NCBI RefSeq assembly: GCF_900108405.1
Contig: NZ_FNXG01000002.1
Coordinates: forward strand, 310,001-374,000
Direction: 5' to 3'
From: Paracoccus alkenifer
GTDB taxonomy: Bacteria > Pseudomonadota > Alphaproteobacteria > Rhodobacterales > Rhodobacteraceae
Length of the DNA stretch: 64,000 nucleotides
Shown: positions 29,511-36,168 of the stretch, piece by piece
How positions within the stretch are numbered: the first letter of the stretch is position 1
How the letters are laid out: every line of letters begins with the position of its first letter
Program-made: the position numbers and the translations under genes
The notes under the pieces: generated by a model
The model's database searches: none
The model's input: the letters and a program-made list of their open reading frames with translations, nothing else
Told to the model about the DNA's origin: nothing

Positions 29511-30361
29511 TGGAACGGCTGACCGCGATCCTGACCGAAAGCAAGCTGCCGGTCGGCAGGACCGCGCGGCAGATCTTCGACTGGCTCAAGCTGCACGCCG
29601 AGCCGGTGTTCGCCGCGATTGCCGGCGGGCTTGGGGTGCTGGTGGATGCGATCCACGCAATGCTGGTGTTCCCGCATCCGCTGCTGTTCACCGCGGCGGC
29701 GGCGGCGCTGGCGCTGGCGATGCGCCGCGGGGCGGTGGTCGCCGGCGGGGTGGCGGCGGGGTTCCTGTTCATCCTCAACCAGGGCTACTGGAAGCCGACG
29801 ATGGAATCGCTGTCGCTGGTGCTGGCGGCGGGGATCGTCTGCATGGCGCTGGGGGTGCCCACGGGTATCGCGCTGGCGCATCGCCCGCGGCTTTACCGGC
29901 TGGTGCGCCCGCTGCTGGACCTGATGCAGACGCTGCCCAGCTTTGTCTATCTGATCCCGGCCATCGTGTTTTTCGGCATCGGCACGGTGCCGGGGCTGAT
30001 CGCCACGGTGATCTTTGTGCTGCCGGCGCCGGTGCGGCTGACGCGGCTGGGCATCGCCTCGACGCCGCTGCCGCTGGTCGAGGCCGCGCGCGCCTTTGGC
30101 GCCACGCCCCGGCAACTGCTGTGGAAGGTCGAGCTGCCAAGCGCCTGGCCGCAGATCATGGCCGGGCTGAACCAGACGATCATGCTGTCGCTGTCGATGG
30201 TGGTGATCGCGGCGCTGGTCGGCGCGGCGGGGCTGGGGGTGCCGGTGGTGCGCGCGCTCAACAGCGTGAATACGGCGCTGGGGTTCGAATCGGGCATCGT
30301 GATCGTGGTGGTGGCGATCATCCTCGACCGGCTGCTGGCCGCCCCGAGGAAAGAGAAATGA
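29510..30361 (+). CDS. choW: choline ABC transporter permease
   Basis: A 283-residue integral membrane permease of the ProW/OpuAB type with about six to seven hydrophobic helices and the EAA loop VEAARAFGATPRQLLWKVELPSAWPQIMAGLNQTIMLSLSMVV. The ATG overlaps the choX stop (TGATG), indicating translational coupling. It forms the membrane pore of the choline importer with ChoV. Confidence 0.94.
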   Translation: MERLTAILTESKLPVGRTARQIFDWLKLHAEPVFAAIAGGLGVLVDAIHAMLVFPHPLLFTAAAAALALAMRRGAVVAGGVAAGFLFILNQGYWKPTMESLSLVLAAGIVCMALGVPTGIALAHRPRLYRLVRPLLDLMQTLPSFVYLIPAIVFFGIGTVPGLIATVIFVLPAPVRLTRLGIASTPLPLVEAARAFGATPRQLLWKVELPSAWPQIMAGLNQTIMLSLSMVVIAALVGAAGLGVPVVRALNSVNTALGFESGIVIVVVAIILDRLLAAPRKEK

Positions 30362-31443
30362 CCGCCTCGTCCCCCTTTGCCCGGACCACCCCCGCGCCCT
30401 CGCCGCCGCCGCTGTCGCCGCCGCCGCGCCCGCAGGCCGTGGTCTTCGACCGCGTGTCCATCGTCTTTGGCGACCGCCCGGAACGCGCGCTGCCGCTGGC
30501 GGACGAGGGGTTGCAGCGCAGCGCCATCCGCGAGGCGACGGGGCAGGTGCTGGGGGTGCATGACTGCTCGCTCAGCGTCGGGGTGGGCGAAATCGTGGTG
30601 CTGATGGGCCTGTCGGGGTCGGGGAAATCGACGCTGCTGCGGGCGGTGAATGCGCTGAGCCCGGCGGTGCGCGGCGATGTCCGCATCCGCATGGACGAGA
30701 CGATGACCAGCGTCACCAGCGCCGACGCCCAGACGCTGCGCCGGATCCGGCTCAGCCATGTGTCGATGGTGTTTCAGCAATTCGGCCTGCTGCCGTGGCG
30801 CACGGTGCGCGAGAATGTCGGGCTGGGGCTGGAGCTCGCCGGGCAGTCGCGCAAGCAGCGCCGCGCCCGCGTCGACGAGGAACTGGAAACCGTCGGGCTG
30901 TCGGACTGGGCCGAGCGGCGGGTCGGCGACCTGTCGGGCGGGATGCAGCAGCGCGTGGGGCTGGCCCGCGCCTTTGCCACCCGCGCCCCGATCCTCTTGA
31001 TGGACGAGCCGTTCTCGGCCCTCGACCCGCTGATCCGCACAAGGCTGCAGGACGACCTGCTGGCGATGCAGGCCCGCCGCCCGCGCACCATCATCTTTGT
31101 CAGCCACGACCTGGACGAGGCGTTCAAGCTGGGCGACCGCATCGCCCTGATGGATGAGGGGCGGATCGTCCAGACCGGCACCGCGCTGGAGATCCTGCGC
31201 AACCCGGCCAATGCCTATGTGGCCGAGTTCGTGGCCCACATGAACCCGATGGCGGTGCTGACCGCCGCCGACCTGGCCGAGCCGGGCGAGGCCCCCGGTG
31301 CGCCCTTGGCCGCAACACTGCCCGCGCGCGAGGTGATGGCGGCACTGACCGCAGCCGAAGCGCTGCCCGTCGAGGGTGGCGGGCGGGTGACGCGGGCGGG
31401 GGTGCTCAAGCGGCTGGCGCATCCCGGAAACGGCCGCGCGTAA
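30358..31443 (+). CDS. choV: choline ABC transporter ATP-binding protein
   Basis: A 361-residue ATPase of the ProV/OpuAA type. Walker A GLSGSGKST, Q-loop FQQFGLLPWRTV, signature LSGGMQQRVG, Walker B ILLMDEPFSALDP and the switch His in FVSHDLDEAFKLGD are all intact. A Pro-rich N-terminus of about 25 residues precedes the fold. The C-terminus after VAEFVAHMNP is short and lacks an obvious CBS pair. ATG 30358 overlaps the choW stop (ATGA). It is the last gene of choXWV. Confidence 0.95.
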   Translation: MTASSPFARTTPAPSPPPLSPPPRPQAVVFDRVSIVFGDRPERALPLADEGLQRSAIREATGQVLGVHDCSLSVGVGEIVVLMGLSGSGKSTLLRAVNALSPAVRGDVRIRMDETMTSVTSADAQTLRRIRLSHVSMVFQQFGLLPWRTVRENVGLGLELAGQSRKQRRARVDEELETVGLSDWAERRVGDLSGGMQQRVGLARAFATRAPILLMDEPFSALDPLIRTRLQDDLLAMQARRPRTIIFVSHDLDEAFKLGDRIALMDEGRIVQTGTALEILRNPANAYVAEFVAHMNPMAVLTAADLAEPGEAPGAPLAATLPAREVMAALTAAEALPVEGGGRVTRAGVLKRLAHPGNGRA

Positions 31444-31475
31444 GCTGCGCCTGCCGCGCCGGCGTCGGCGTTGCC

Positions 31476-31566
31476 TGGGTATTTGAGCCAGAAAGAAGCA
31501 GGCTGCCGCAGTTGCCCCGACGGGGGCATCTCTGTGCGAGGGGCTTCTTTCTGGCTCAAATACCCA
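31476..31566. repeat. perfect 24-bp inverted repeat (GGGTATTT subtype) between choV and lysE
   Basis: Arms 31476-31499 and 31543-31566 are exact reverse complements separated by 43 nt. Each contains GGGTATTTGAGCCAGAAAGA. The genes on either side are convergent, so the structure can terminate both. Confidence 0.8.
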
Positions 31567-31615
31567 TTGCTCCCGTGCCGCCGGCGCATCATTTGCCGGT
31601 CTGCGCGCGGCGCGA

Positions 31616-32221
31616 TCAGCCCCGGATCAGGGACAACGCGATGGTCCACATCACCAGCGCCACGCCGGCATCGAGCAGCCGCCACGCCACCGGACGTGCA
31701 AACAGCGGCGCCAGCAGCCGCGCACCAAAGCCCAGCGAAAAGAAGAACAGGAACGATCCGCTCATCGCGCCCAGGGCAAAGCCCAGCCGGTCGGATTGCG
31801 CCGAGGAAATCGAGCCGATCAGCACCACCGTATCCAGCCAGACATGCGGGTTGAGCCAGGTCAGCGCCGCCAGCGCCGCCAGCGTCGGGCCCAGCGCGGG
31901 CGCCTTGCCGCCGCTGGCCTGCAACGTCTCGCCCCCGCGCCATGCCGCGCGGGCCGAGCGCAGCCCGTACCACAGCAGGAACGCCGCGCCGCCCCAGCGC
32001 ATCGCCTGCAGAAACCACGGCGCGTGGCTGGCGATGGCGCCGGCGCCCGCCACCCCCGCCGCGATCAGCGCCGCGTCCGAGGCGGCACAGAACAGGCAGA
32101 CCGCAAAGACGTGACTGCGCAGCAGCCCCTGTTTCAGGACAAAGGCGTTCTGCGCCCCGATCGCCATGATCAGCGACAGCCCGATCCCCAGCCCCGCCAG
32201 ATAGCTGCCTGCCTGAATCAT
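31616..32221 (-). CDS. LysE/ArgO-family amino-acid exporter
   Basis: A 201-residue membrane protein with about five to six helices. It has the LysE-family N-terminal signature (GLSLIMAIGAQNAFVLKQGL), the SDAALIAAGVAGAG helix and the conserved LTWLNPHVWLDTVVLIG. ArgO/LysE proteins export basic amino acids. Which amino acid is moved here cannot be read from sequence. No LysG/ArgP-type LysR regulator lies beside it, which is unusual for lysE. It is followed by the choV-convergent inverted repeat. Confidence 0.9.
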   Translation of the reverse strand: MIQAGSYLAGLGIGLSLIMAIGAQNAFVLKQGLLRSHVFAVCLFCAASDAALIAAGVAGAGAIASHAPWFLQAMRWGGAAFLLWYGLRSARAAWRGGETLQASGGKAPALGPTLAALAALTWLNPHVWLDTVVLIGSISSAQSDRLGFALGAMSGSFLFFFSLGFGARLLAPLFARPVAWRLLDAGVALVMWTIALSLIRG

Positions 32222-32239
32222 CCTTGCCGTCCCCGCATG

Positions 32240-32266
32240 AAAAAGCGGCGCCCCCGCGGGCGCCGC
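32240..32266 (-). terminator. intrinsic terminator of yebC
   Basis: On the minus strand, GCGGCGCCC-gcgg-GGGCGCCGC (32245-32266) is followed by TTTTT (32244-32240). It lies 21 nt past the yebC stop. Confidence 0.85.
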
Positions 32267-32287
32267 CGGAATCCTGTCCGCGCCCTG

Positions 32288-33034
32288 TCAGCCCAGCTGC
32301 GCCGCGACGTCCTCGGTCAGGTCGAAATTGGCGGTGACGTTCTGCACGTCGTCGTCCTCTTCCAGCGTGTCGATCAGCTTCATCAGCTTTTGCGCGTGGT
32401 CGAGATCGGCGACCTCGGCCGGGGCCTGCGGTTTCCAGATCAGCTTGGCGGTTTCCGATTCGCCCAGGGATGCCTCAAGCGCCGCCGAGACCTCGGCCAG
32501 ATCGCTGTCGCCGGTATAGATCCAGTGGCCCTCGTCGTCGCTTTCCACGTCCGCCGCGCCCGCTTCCAGCGCGGCCATCATCACCGTGTCCGCATCGCCC
32601 GCGCTGGCCGGATACATGATCTCTCCCACCCGGTCGAACATGAAGCTGACCGAGCCGGTCTGCCCCAGATCGCCGCCGTGCTTGGTGAAATAGCTGCGCA
32701 CGTTGGACGCCGTGCGGTTGCGGTTGTCGGTCATCGCCTCGACGATGATGGCGATGCCGCCGGGGCCGTAGCCCTCATAGCGGATTTCCTCGTAGTTCTC
32801 GGCGTCGCCGCCCAGCGATTTCTTGATCGCGCGGTCGATCACGTCCTTGGGGACCGAACTCGAACGCGCCTCTTTCACCGCCATCCGCAGCCGCGGGTTC
32901 TTTTCCGGGTCGGGGTCGCCCATCTTGGCGGCGACGGTGATTTCCTTGGCCAGCTTTGAAAACAGCTTGGACCGCAGCTTGTCCTGCTTGCCCTTGCGAT
33001 GCTGGATGTTGGCCCATTTGGAATGGCCTGCCAT
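32288..33034 (-). CDS. yebC: YebC/PmpR-family protein (TACO1-like)
   Basis: A 248-residue protein with the invariant N-terminus [18 protein letters not shown] and the usual three-domain layout ([74 protein letters not shown]). Family members act as transcription regulators or, for TACO1/YebC, as translation factors relieving ribosome stalling at difficult sequences. Which role applies is not visible here. Monocistronic, with its own terminator; AGAGGATCTC precedes the ATG. Confidence 0.95.
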   Translation of the reverse strand: MAGHSKWANIQHRKGKQDKLRSKLFSKLAKEITVAAKMGDPDPEKNPRLRMAVKEARSSSVPKDVIDRAIKKSLGGDAENYEEIRYEGYGPGGIAIIVEAMTDNRNRTASNVRSYFTKHGGDLGQTGSVSFMFDRVGEIMYPASAGDADTVMMAALEAGAADVESDDEGHWIYTGDSDLAEVSAALEASLGESETAKLIWKPQAPAEVADLDHAQKLMKLIDTLEEDDDVQNVTANFDLTEDVAAQLG

Positions 33035-33064
33035 GAGATCCTCTCATTTCGCTATGGCGTGGTT

Positions 33065-33934
33065 CTAGTCAGCGCGGGGGGCGGGTGCAAGCTTGGCCGG
33101 TTCGCGCAGCCCGTGGCGCAGCGGCTTGTGGCGTTGCCCCTCGGGCCGGCAGTCGATCACCACGAGGATGCAAGAGGTCTCGGGCTTTGCCGGCTGCCAG
33201 CCCATGCTGCGGAACACATGGGTCTGCACCCGGTCGCCGAACGGCGCAAAGAGATCGCGGGTGATGGTATTGACATGGCCGTCGATGCGGTCGCGTTCCT
33301 CGAACGGCGCGTAGATGAAACAAAAGCCGCGGCAGACCTCGGCCAGCAGGCCGACGAACCGTTCGACCTGCGGCACATGCTCGATGACATGCGAACAGAA
33401 CACGATGTCGTAACGGTCCTCGATTTCGTAAAGATCGCGGCAGGCGAAATTGACGCGGGGATAATTCAACCGGATCCAGGGCTCTCGCATCGCCACATGG
33501 TCGATGGCGTGGATGTTCATGCGCGAGAACACGACATCCGAAGAATGCAGCTGCGCCATCAGATGCGCCGCCGCCCCGCCGCCACAACCGACATCCAGAA
33601 ACTCCAACTGGTCCTGCCGGCGGTAATGTTTCAGCAGCACGTCGTGGATATGGGGCAGCACGTCGGCGGCGAACACGATGGTCTGGGCACCCCAGCCGAA
33701 TTCGAACCGTTCGGCCGAGCCGAACTTGCCGCGGTCGCCATAGGACAGATCCTTGAGCGCCGCGTGCAAGCGGTGAAAGGCGGCAAGCTCGTCGTCATCA
33801 AGCTGCCGGGCGGGATCACGGGTATCCAACGCAGCCGCCGCCGCGGTCAGGCTGCGACGCAGCGCGCCACTGTCATCGGCGGCATCGGCGCAGGAGGAAA
33901 GAGCGCCGGGCAAGTTCGCATAAGAGTGGGTCAC
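33065..33934 (-). CDS. class I SAM-dependent methyltransferase
   Basis: A 289-residue protein with motif I LEFLDVGCGGGAAAHLMAQL (about 111-130), acidic post-I IHAIDHVAMREPW, motif II YDIVFCSHVIEHVPQVERFVGLLAEVCRGFCFIYAPFEERDRIDGHVNTITRD, and a C-terminal Arg/Pro-rich tail. The N-terminal 100 residues (AFHRLHAALKDLSYGDRGKFG) are not assigned to a substrate class. The start is GTG 33934 and overlaps the stop of the ribbon-helix-helix gene (GTGA), so the two are translationally coupled. Substrate is unknown. Confidence 0.85.
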   Translation of the reverse strand: MTHSYANLPGALSSCADAADDSGALRRSLTAAAAALDTRDPARQLDDDELAAFHRLHAALKDLSYGDRGKFGSAERFEFGWGAQTIVFAADVLPHIHDVLLKHYRRQDQLEFLDVGCGGGAAAHLMAQLHSSDVVFSRMNIHAIDHVAMREPWIRLNYPRVNFACRDLYEIEDRYDIVFCSHVIEHVPQVERFVGLLAEVCRGFCFIYAPFEERDRIDGHVNTITRDLFAPFGDRVQTHVFRSMGWQPAKPETSCILVVIDCRPEGQRHKPLRHGLREPAKLAPAPRAD

Positions 33935-34194
33935 GGATCGTCTCCGACAGGGGTGATTGATGATGAATCCGTTTGGGCAAACAGGAACAGCCGCAGGGCG
34001 GTGGCCAGCCCGACCTCGGGGGGGCGGGCGTGGTCGATGGCGGCGATCAACTGCGCGCGGGTCATGCCGCGGGCGGCGGCGGCATCGGCGGCGGCGCGCC
34101 AGAACGCATCTTCCAGGCTGACGCTGGTCGCGTGCCCGTCGATGGTGACCGAGCGCTTGCGCGGCGGCGACAGCGGCGGCAGGTCAAGCGTCAT
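33931..34194 (-). CDS. ribbon-helix-helix domain protein
   Basis: An 87-residue protein with an RHH-like fold (RKRSVTIDGHATSVSLEDAFWRAAADAAAARGMTRAQLIAAIDHARPPEVGLATALRLFLFA). The beta strand RSVTIDGHATSVSLE followed by two helices is typical of the small alphaproteobacterial RHH group. Possibly DNA-binding and dimeric, but the target is not known. It overlaps the DUF4169 gene upstream by 11 nt and the methyltransferase downstream by 4 nt. The start at 34194 begins at the conserved segment. Confidence 0.8.
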   Translation of the reverse strand: MTLDLPPLSPPRKRSVTIDGHATSVSLEDAFWRAAADAAAARGMTRAQLIAAIDHARPPEVGLATALRLFLFAQTDSSSITPVGDDP

Positions 34195-34378
34195 CCCCGC
34201 CCCCGCTTTCACGCCGGTGCTGGTCGAGGGCACGGGCCGCCCGCGCGGCCTCGGATTCGGCCTGTGCGCGCTCGGCCTTGCTGCGGCCGAATTTCGCGGC
34301 GTTCTCGTCGCCCTGCCGGCGCTTGTCGGCGCGGGCGCGGTCTTTGCGGAAACGATTGAGGTTGGTGATCTGCGCCAT
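34184..34378 (-). CDS. DUF4169 family small basic protein
   Basis: A 64-residue highly charged protein, MAQITNLNRFRKDRARADKRRQGDENAAKFGRSKAERAQAESEAARAARALDQHRRESGGGDDA in overall content. Its N-terminal NLNRFRK and RADKRRQGDENAAKFGRSKAER segment matches DUF4169, which is widespread in Rhodobacteraceae and of unknown function. Likely one long helix. It heads the overlapping trio with the RHH and methyltransferase genes. Confidence 0.82.
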   Translation of the reverse strand: MAQITNLNRFRKDRARADKRRQGDENAAKFGRSKAERAQAESEAARAARALDQHRRESGGGDDA

Positions 34379-34450
34379 GGCGGCAGGATAGCGCGCCTGC
34401 GGGCGCCAGGAAAGCCGCGCGGCACCGGCAAGGCCCCGCGCGGGATGCGA

Positions 34451-35845
34451 TCAGTCCTCGGGGCCGACCATCTGTTCGGGGCGCACGATGCGGTCGAATT
34501 CGTCCTCGGTGACGAGGCCGAGGCCCACGGCCTCTTGCCGCAGGGTGGTGCCGTTCTTGTGGGCGGTCTTGGCCACCAGCGTGGCGTTGTCATAGCCGAT
34601 GGTAGGGGCCAGCGCCGTGACCAGCATCAGGCTTTCCTTCATCAGCTTTTCGATGCGCGCGGTGTTGGCCTGCGTGCCGACCACCATGTTGTCGGTAAAG
34701 CTGACCGCCGCATCGCCCAGCAGCTGCATGGATTGCAGGACGTTATAGGACATCATCGGGTTGAACACGTTCAGCTCGAAATGCCCCTGGCTGCCGGCAA
34801 AGCCGACCGCCGCGTCGTTGCCCATGACATGGGCGCAGACCATGGTCAGCGCCTCGGCCTGGGTCGGGTTCACCTTGCCCGGCATGATCGAGCTGCCGGG
34901 TTCGTTTTCCGGCAGGATCAGCTCGCCCAGACCCGAGCGCGGCCCCGAACCCAGAAAGCGCAGGTCGTTGGCGATCTTGAACAGCGAACCGGCGACGGTC
35001 TTCAGCGCGCCGTGGAAAAACACCATCGCGTCATGTGCGGCCAGCGCCTCGAACTTGTTGGGGGCGGTGACAAAGGGCAGGTCGGTGATCCTGGCGATCT
35101 CGGCCGCGATGGCGGTGTCCCAGCCCTTTTTCGTGTTCAGCCCGGTGCCGACGGCGGTGCCGCCCTGCGCGAGTTCATAGATCTGCGGCAGGCACAGCTT
35201 GACCCGCTCGATTCCCATGCGGACCTGATGGGCGTAGCCGGAAAACTCCTGCCCCAGGGTCAGGGGCGTGGCGTCCTGGGTGTGGGTGCGGCCGATCTTG
35301 ATGATGTCCTTGAACTCGGCCTGCTTGGCCTCGAGCGCCGCGGCCAGATGTTCCAGCCCCGGCAGCAGCACGTCGCGCGCGACCATGCCGATGGCGACAT
35401 GCATCGCGGTCGGGAAAGTGTCGTTGGATGACTGCCCCATGTTGACGTGATCGTTCGGATGGACCGGCTTTTTCGAGCCCATCTCGCCGCCCATGATCTG
35501 GATGGCGCGGTTACTGATCACCTCGTTCGCGTTCATGTTCGACTGGGTGCCGGAACCGGTCTGCCAGACCACCAGCGGGAAATGATCGTCGAGCTTGCCC
35601 GCGATCACCTCGGCCGCGGCCTGCACCATGGCGCCCCCGACGGCGGGGTCCAGCTTGCCGGTCGCCATGTTCACCTGCGCCGCCGCCTGCTTGACCACGC
35701 CCAGGGCGCGGACGATGGCGGTGGGCTGCTTTTCCCAGCCGATCCTGAAATTGCCCAGGGACCGCTGCGTCTGCGCGCCCCAATAGCGGTCGGACGGAAC
35801 TTCCAGCGGGCCGAAGCTGTCGGTTTCGGTGCGGGTGTCGGTCAT
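34451..35845 (-). CDS. fumC: class II fumarate hydratase
   Basis: A 464-residue homotetrameric, iron-independent fumarase of the TCA cycle. Three conserved family regions are present: [35 protein letters not shown], and the signature [15 protein letters not shown] with the catalytic Ser loop; [21 protein letters not shown] is also present. Full length. ATG 35845 follows AGAGGATCAGCCC. A candidate promoter and an adjacent palindrome lie 40-90 nt upstream. Confidence 0.97.
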   Translation of the reverse strand: MTDTRTETDSFGPLEVPSDRYWGAQTQRSLGNFRIGWEKQPTAIVRALGVVKQAAAQVNMATGKLDPAVGGAMVQAAAEVIAGKLDDHFPLVVWQTGSGTQSNMNANEVISNRAIQIMGGEMGSKKPVHPNDHVNMGQSSNDTFPTAMHVAIGMVARDVLLPGLEHLAAALEAKQAEFKDIIKIGRTHTQDATPLTLGQEFSGYAHQVRMGIERVKLCLPQIYELAQGGTAVGTGLNTKKGWDTAIAAEIARITDLPFVTAPNKFEALAAHDAMVFFHGALKTVAGSLFKIANDLRFLGSGPRSGLGELILPENEPGSSIMPGKVNPTQAEALTMVCAHVMGNDAAVGFAGSQGHFELNVFNPMMSYNVLQSMQLLGDAAVSFTDNMVVGTQANTARIEKLMKESLMLVTALAPTIGYDNATLVAKTAHKNGTTLRQEAVGLGLVTEDEFDRIVRPEQMVGPED

Positions 35846-35884
35846 GGGCTGATCCTCTGGCAGCGATGGGCTGATAACGCGGGC

Positions 35885-35913
35885 CTCATAGGCCGAAAAC
35901 TCTGCGGGATCAA
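35885..35913 (-). promoter_or_regulatory. candidate fumC promoter
   Basis: On the minus strand, TTGATC (35913-35908), a 17-nt spacer and TATGAG (35890-35885) have good spacing and partial matches to -35 and -10 consensus. It lies 40 nt upstream of the fumC ATG. Confidence 0.4.
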
Positions 35914-35914
35914 T

Positions 35915-35934
35915 CGGTATGCGGTGGCATACCG
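35915..35934. promoter_or_regulatory. palindrome abutting the fumC -35 element
   Basis: CGGTATGC-ggtg-GCATACCG, with 8-bp perfect arms. Its edge is one base from the candidate -35 hexamer, a place typical of an activator or repressor site. No known regulator motif is recognised. Confidence 0.4.
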
Positions 35935-35986
35935 CTGCTAGCCGAAAGCGTGAGGTTCCCGGCAGCGCGGCGGTTTCCTTGCGGTT

Positions 35987-36060
35987 GCATGGGTATTTGG
36001 ACCAGAAAGAAGTCTATGGTGCTGCGGTTAAGGGCTTCTTTCTGGCTCAAATACCCATGC
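35987..36060. repeat. 26-bp inverted repeat (GGGTATTT subtype) in the fumC/polA divergent gap
   Basis: Arms 35987-36012 and 36035-36060 differ at 2 of 26 positions, with a 22-nt loop. They are the same subtype as the choV/lysE repeat. The 323-nt gap 35846-36168 otherwise holds only the fumC promoter region and the polA leader, and no gene. Confidence 0.75.
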
Positions 36061-36168
36061 GGCGGGGCAGCGGGTGCGGCGTTGGCAGATGGGGCGCGGC
36101 GGGGCCGTTTGCGCCGCTGTGCGCGGCGTGGCAGAAGATGGCTCAACGGCGAACAGGGGGAATGGGCG

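Noticed and set aside
29221-30357. Long N-terminal extension of choV overlapping choX and choW
   Set aside because: It is an out-of-frame translation of choX/choW; the ATGA overlap at 30358 is the proper start.
35950-36168. A 73-codon N-terminal extension of polA
   Set aside because: It passes through the inverted repeat and does not resemble DNA polymerase I; the family start is at 36169.
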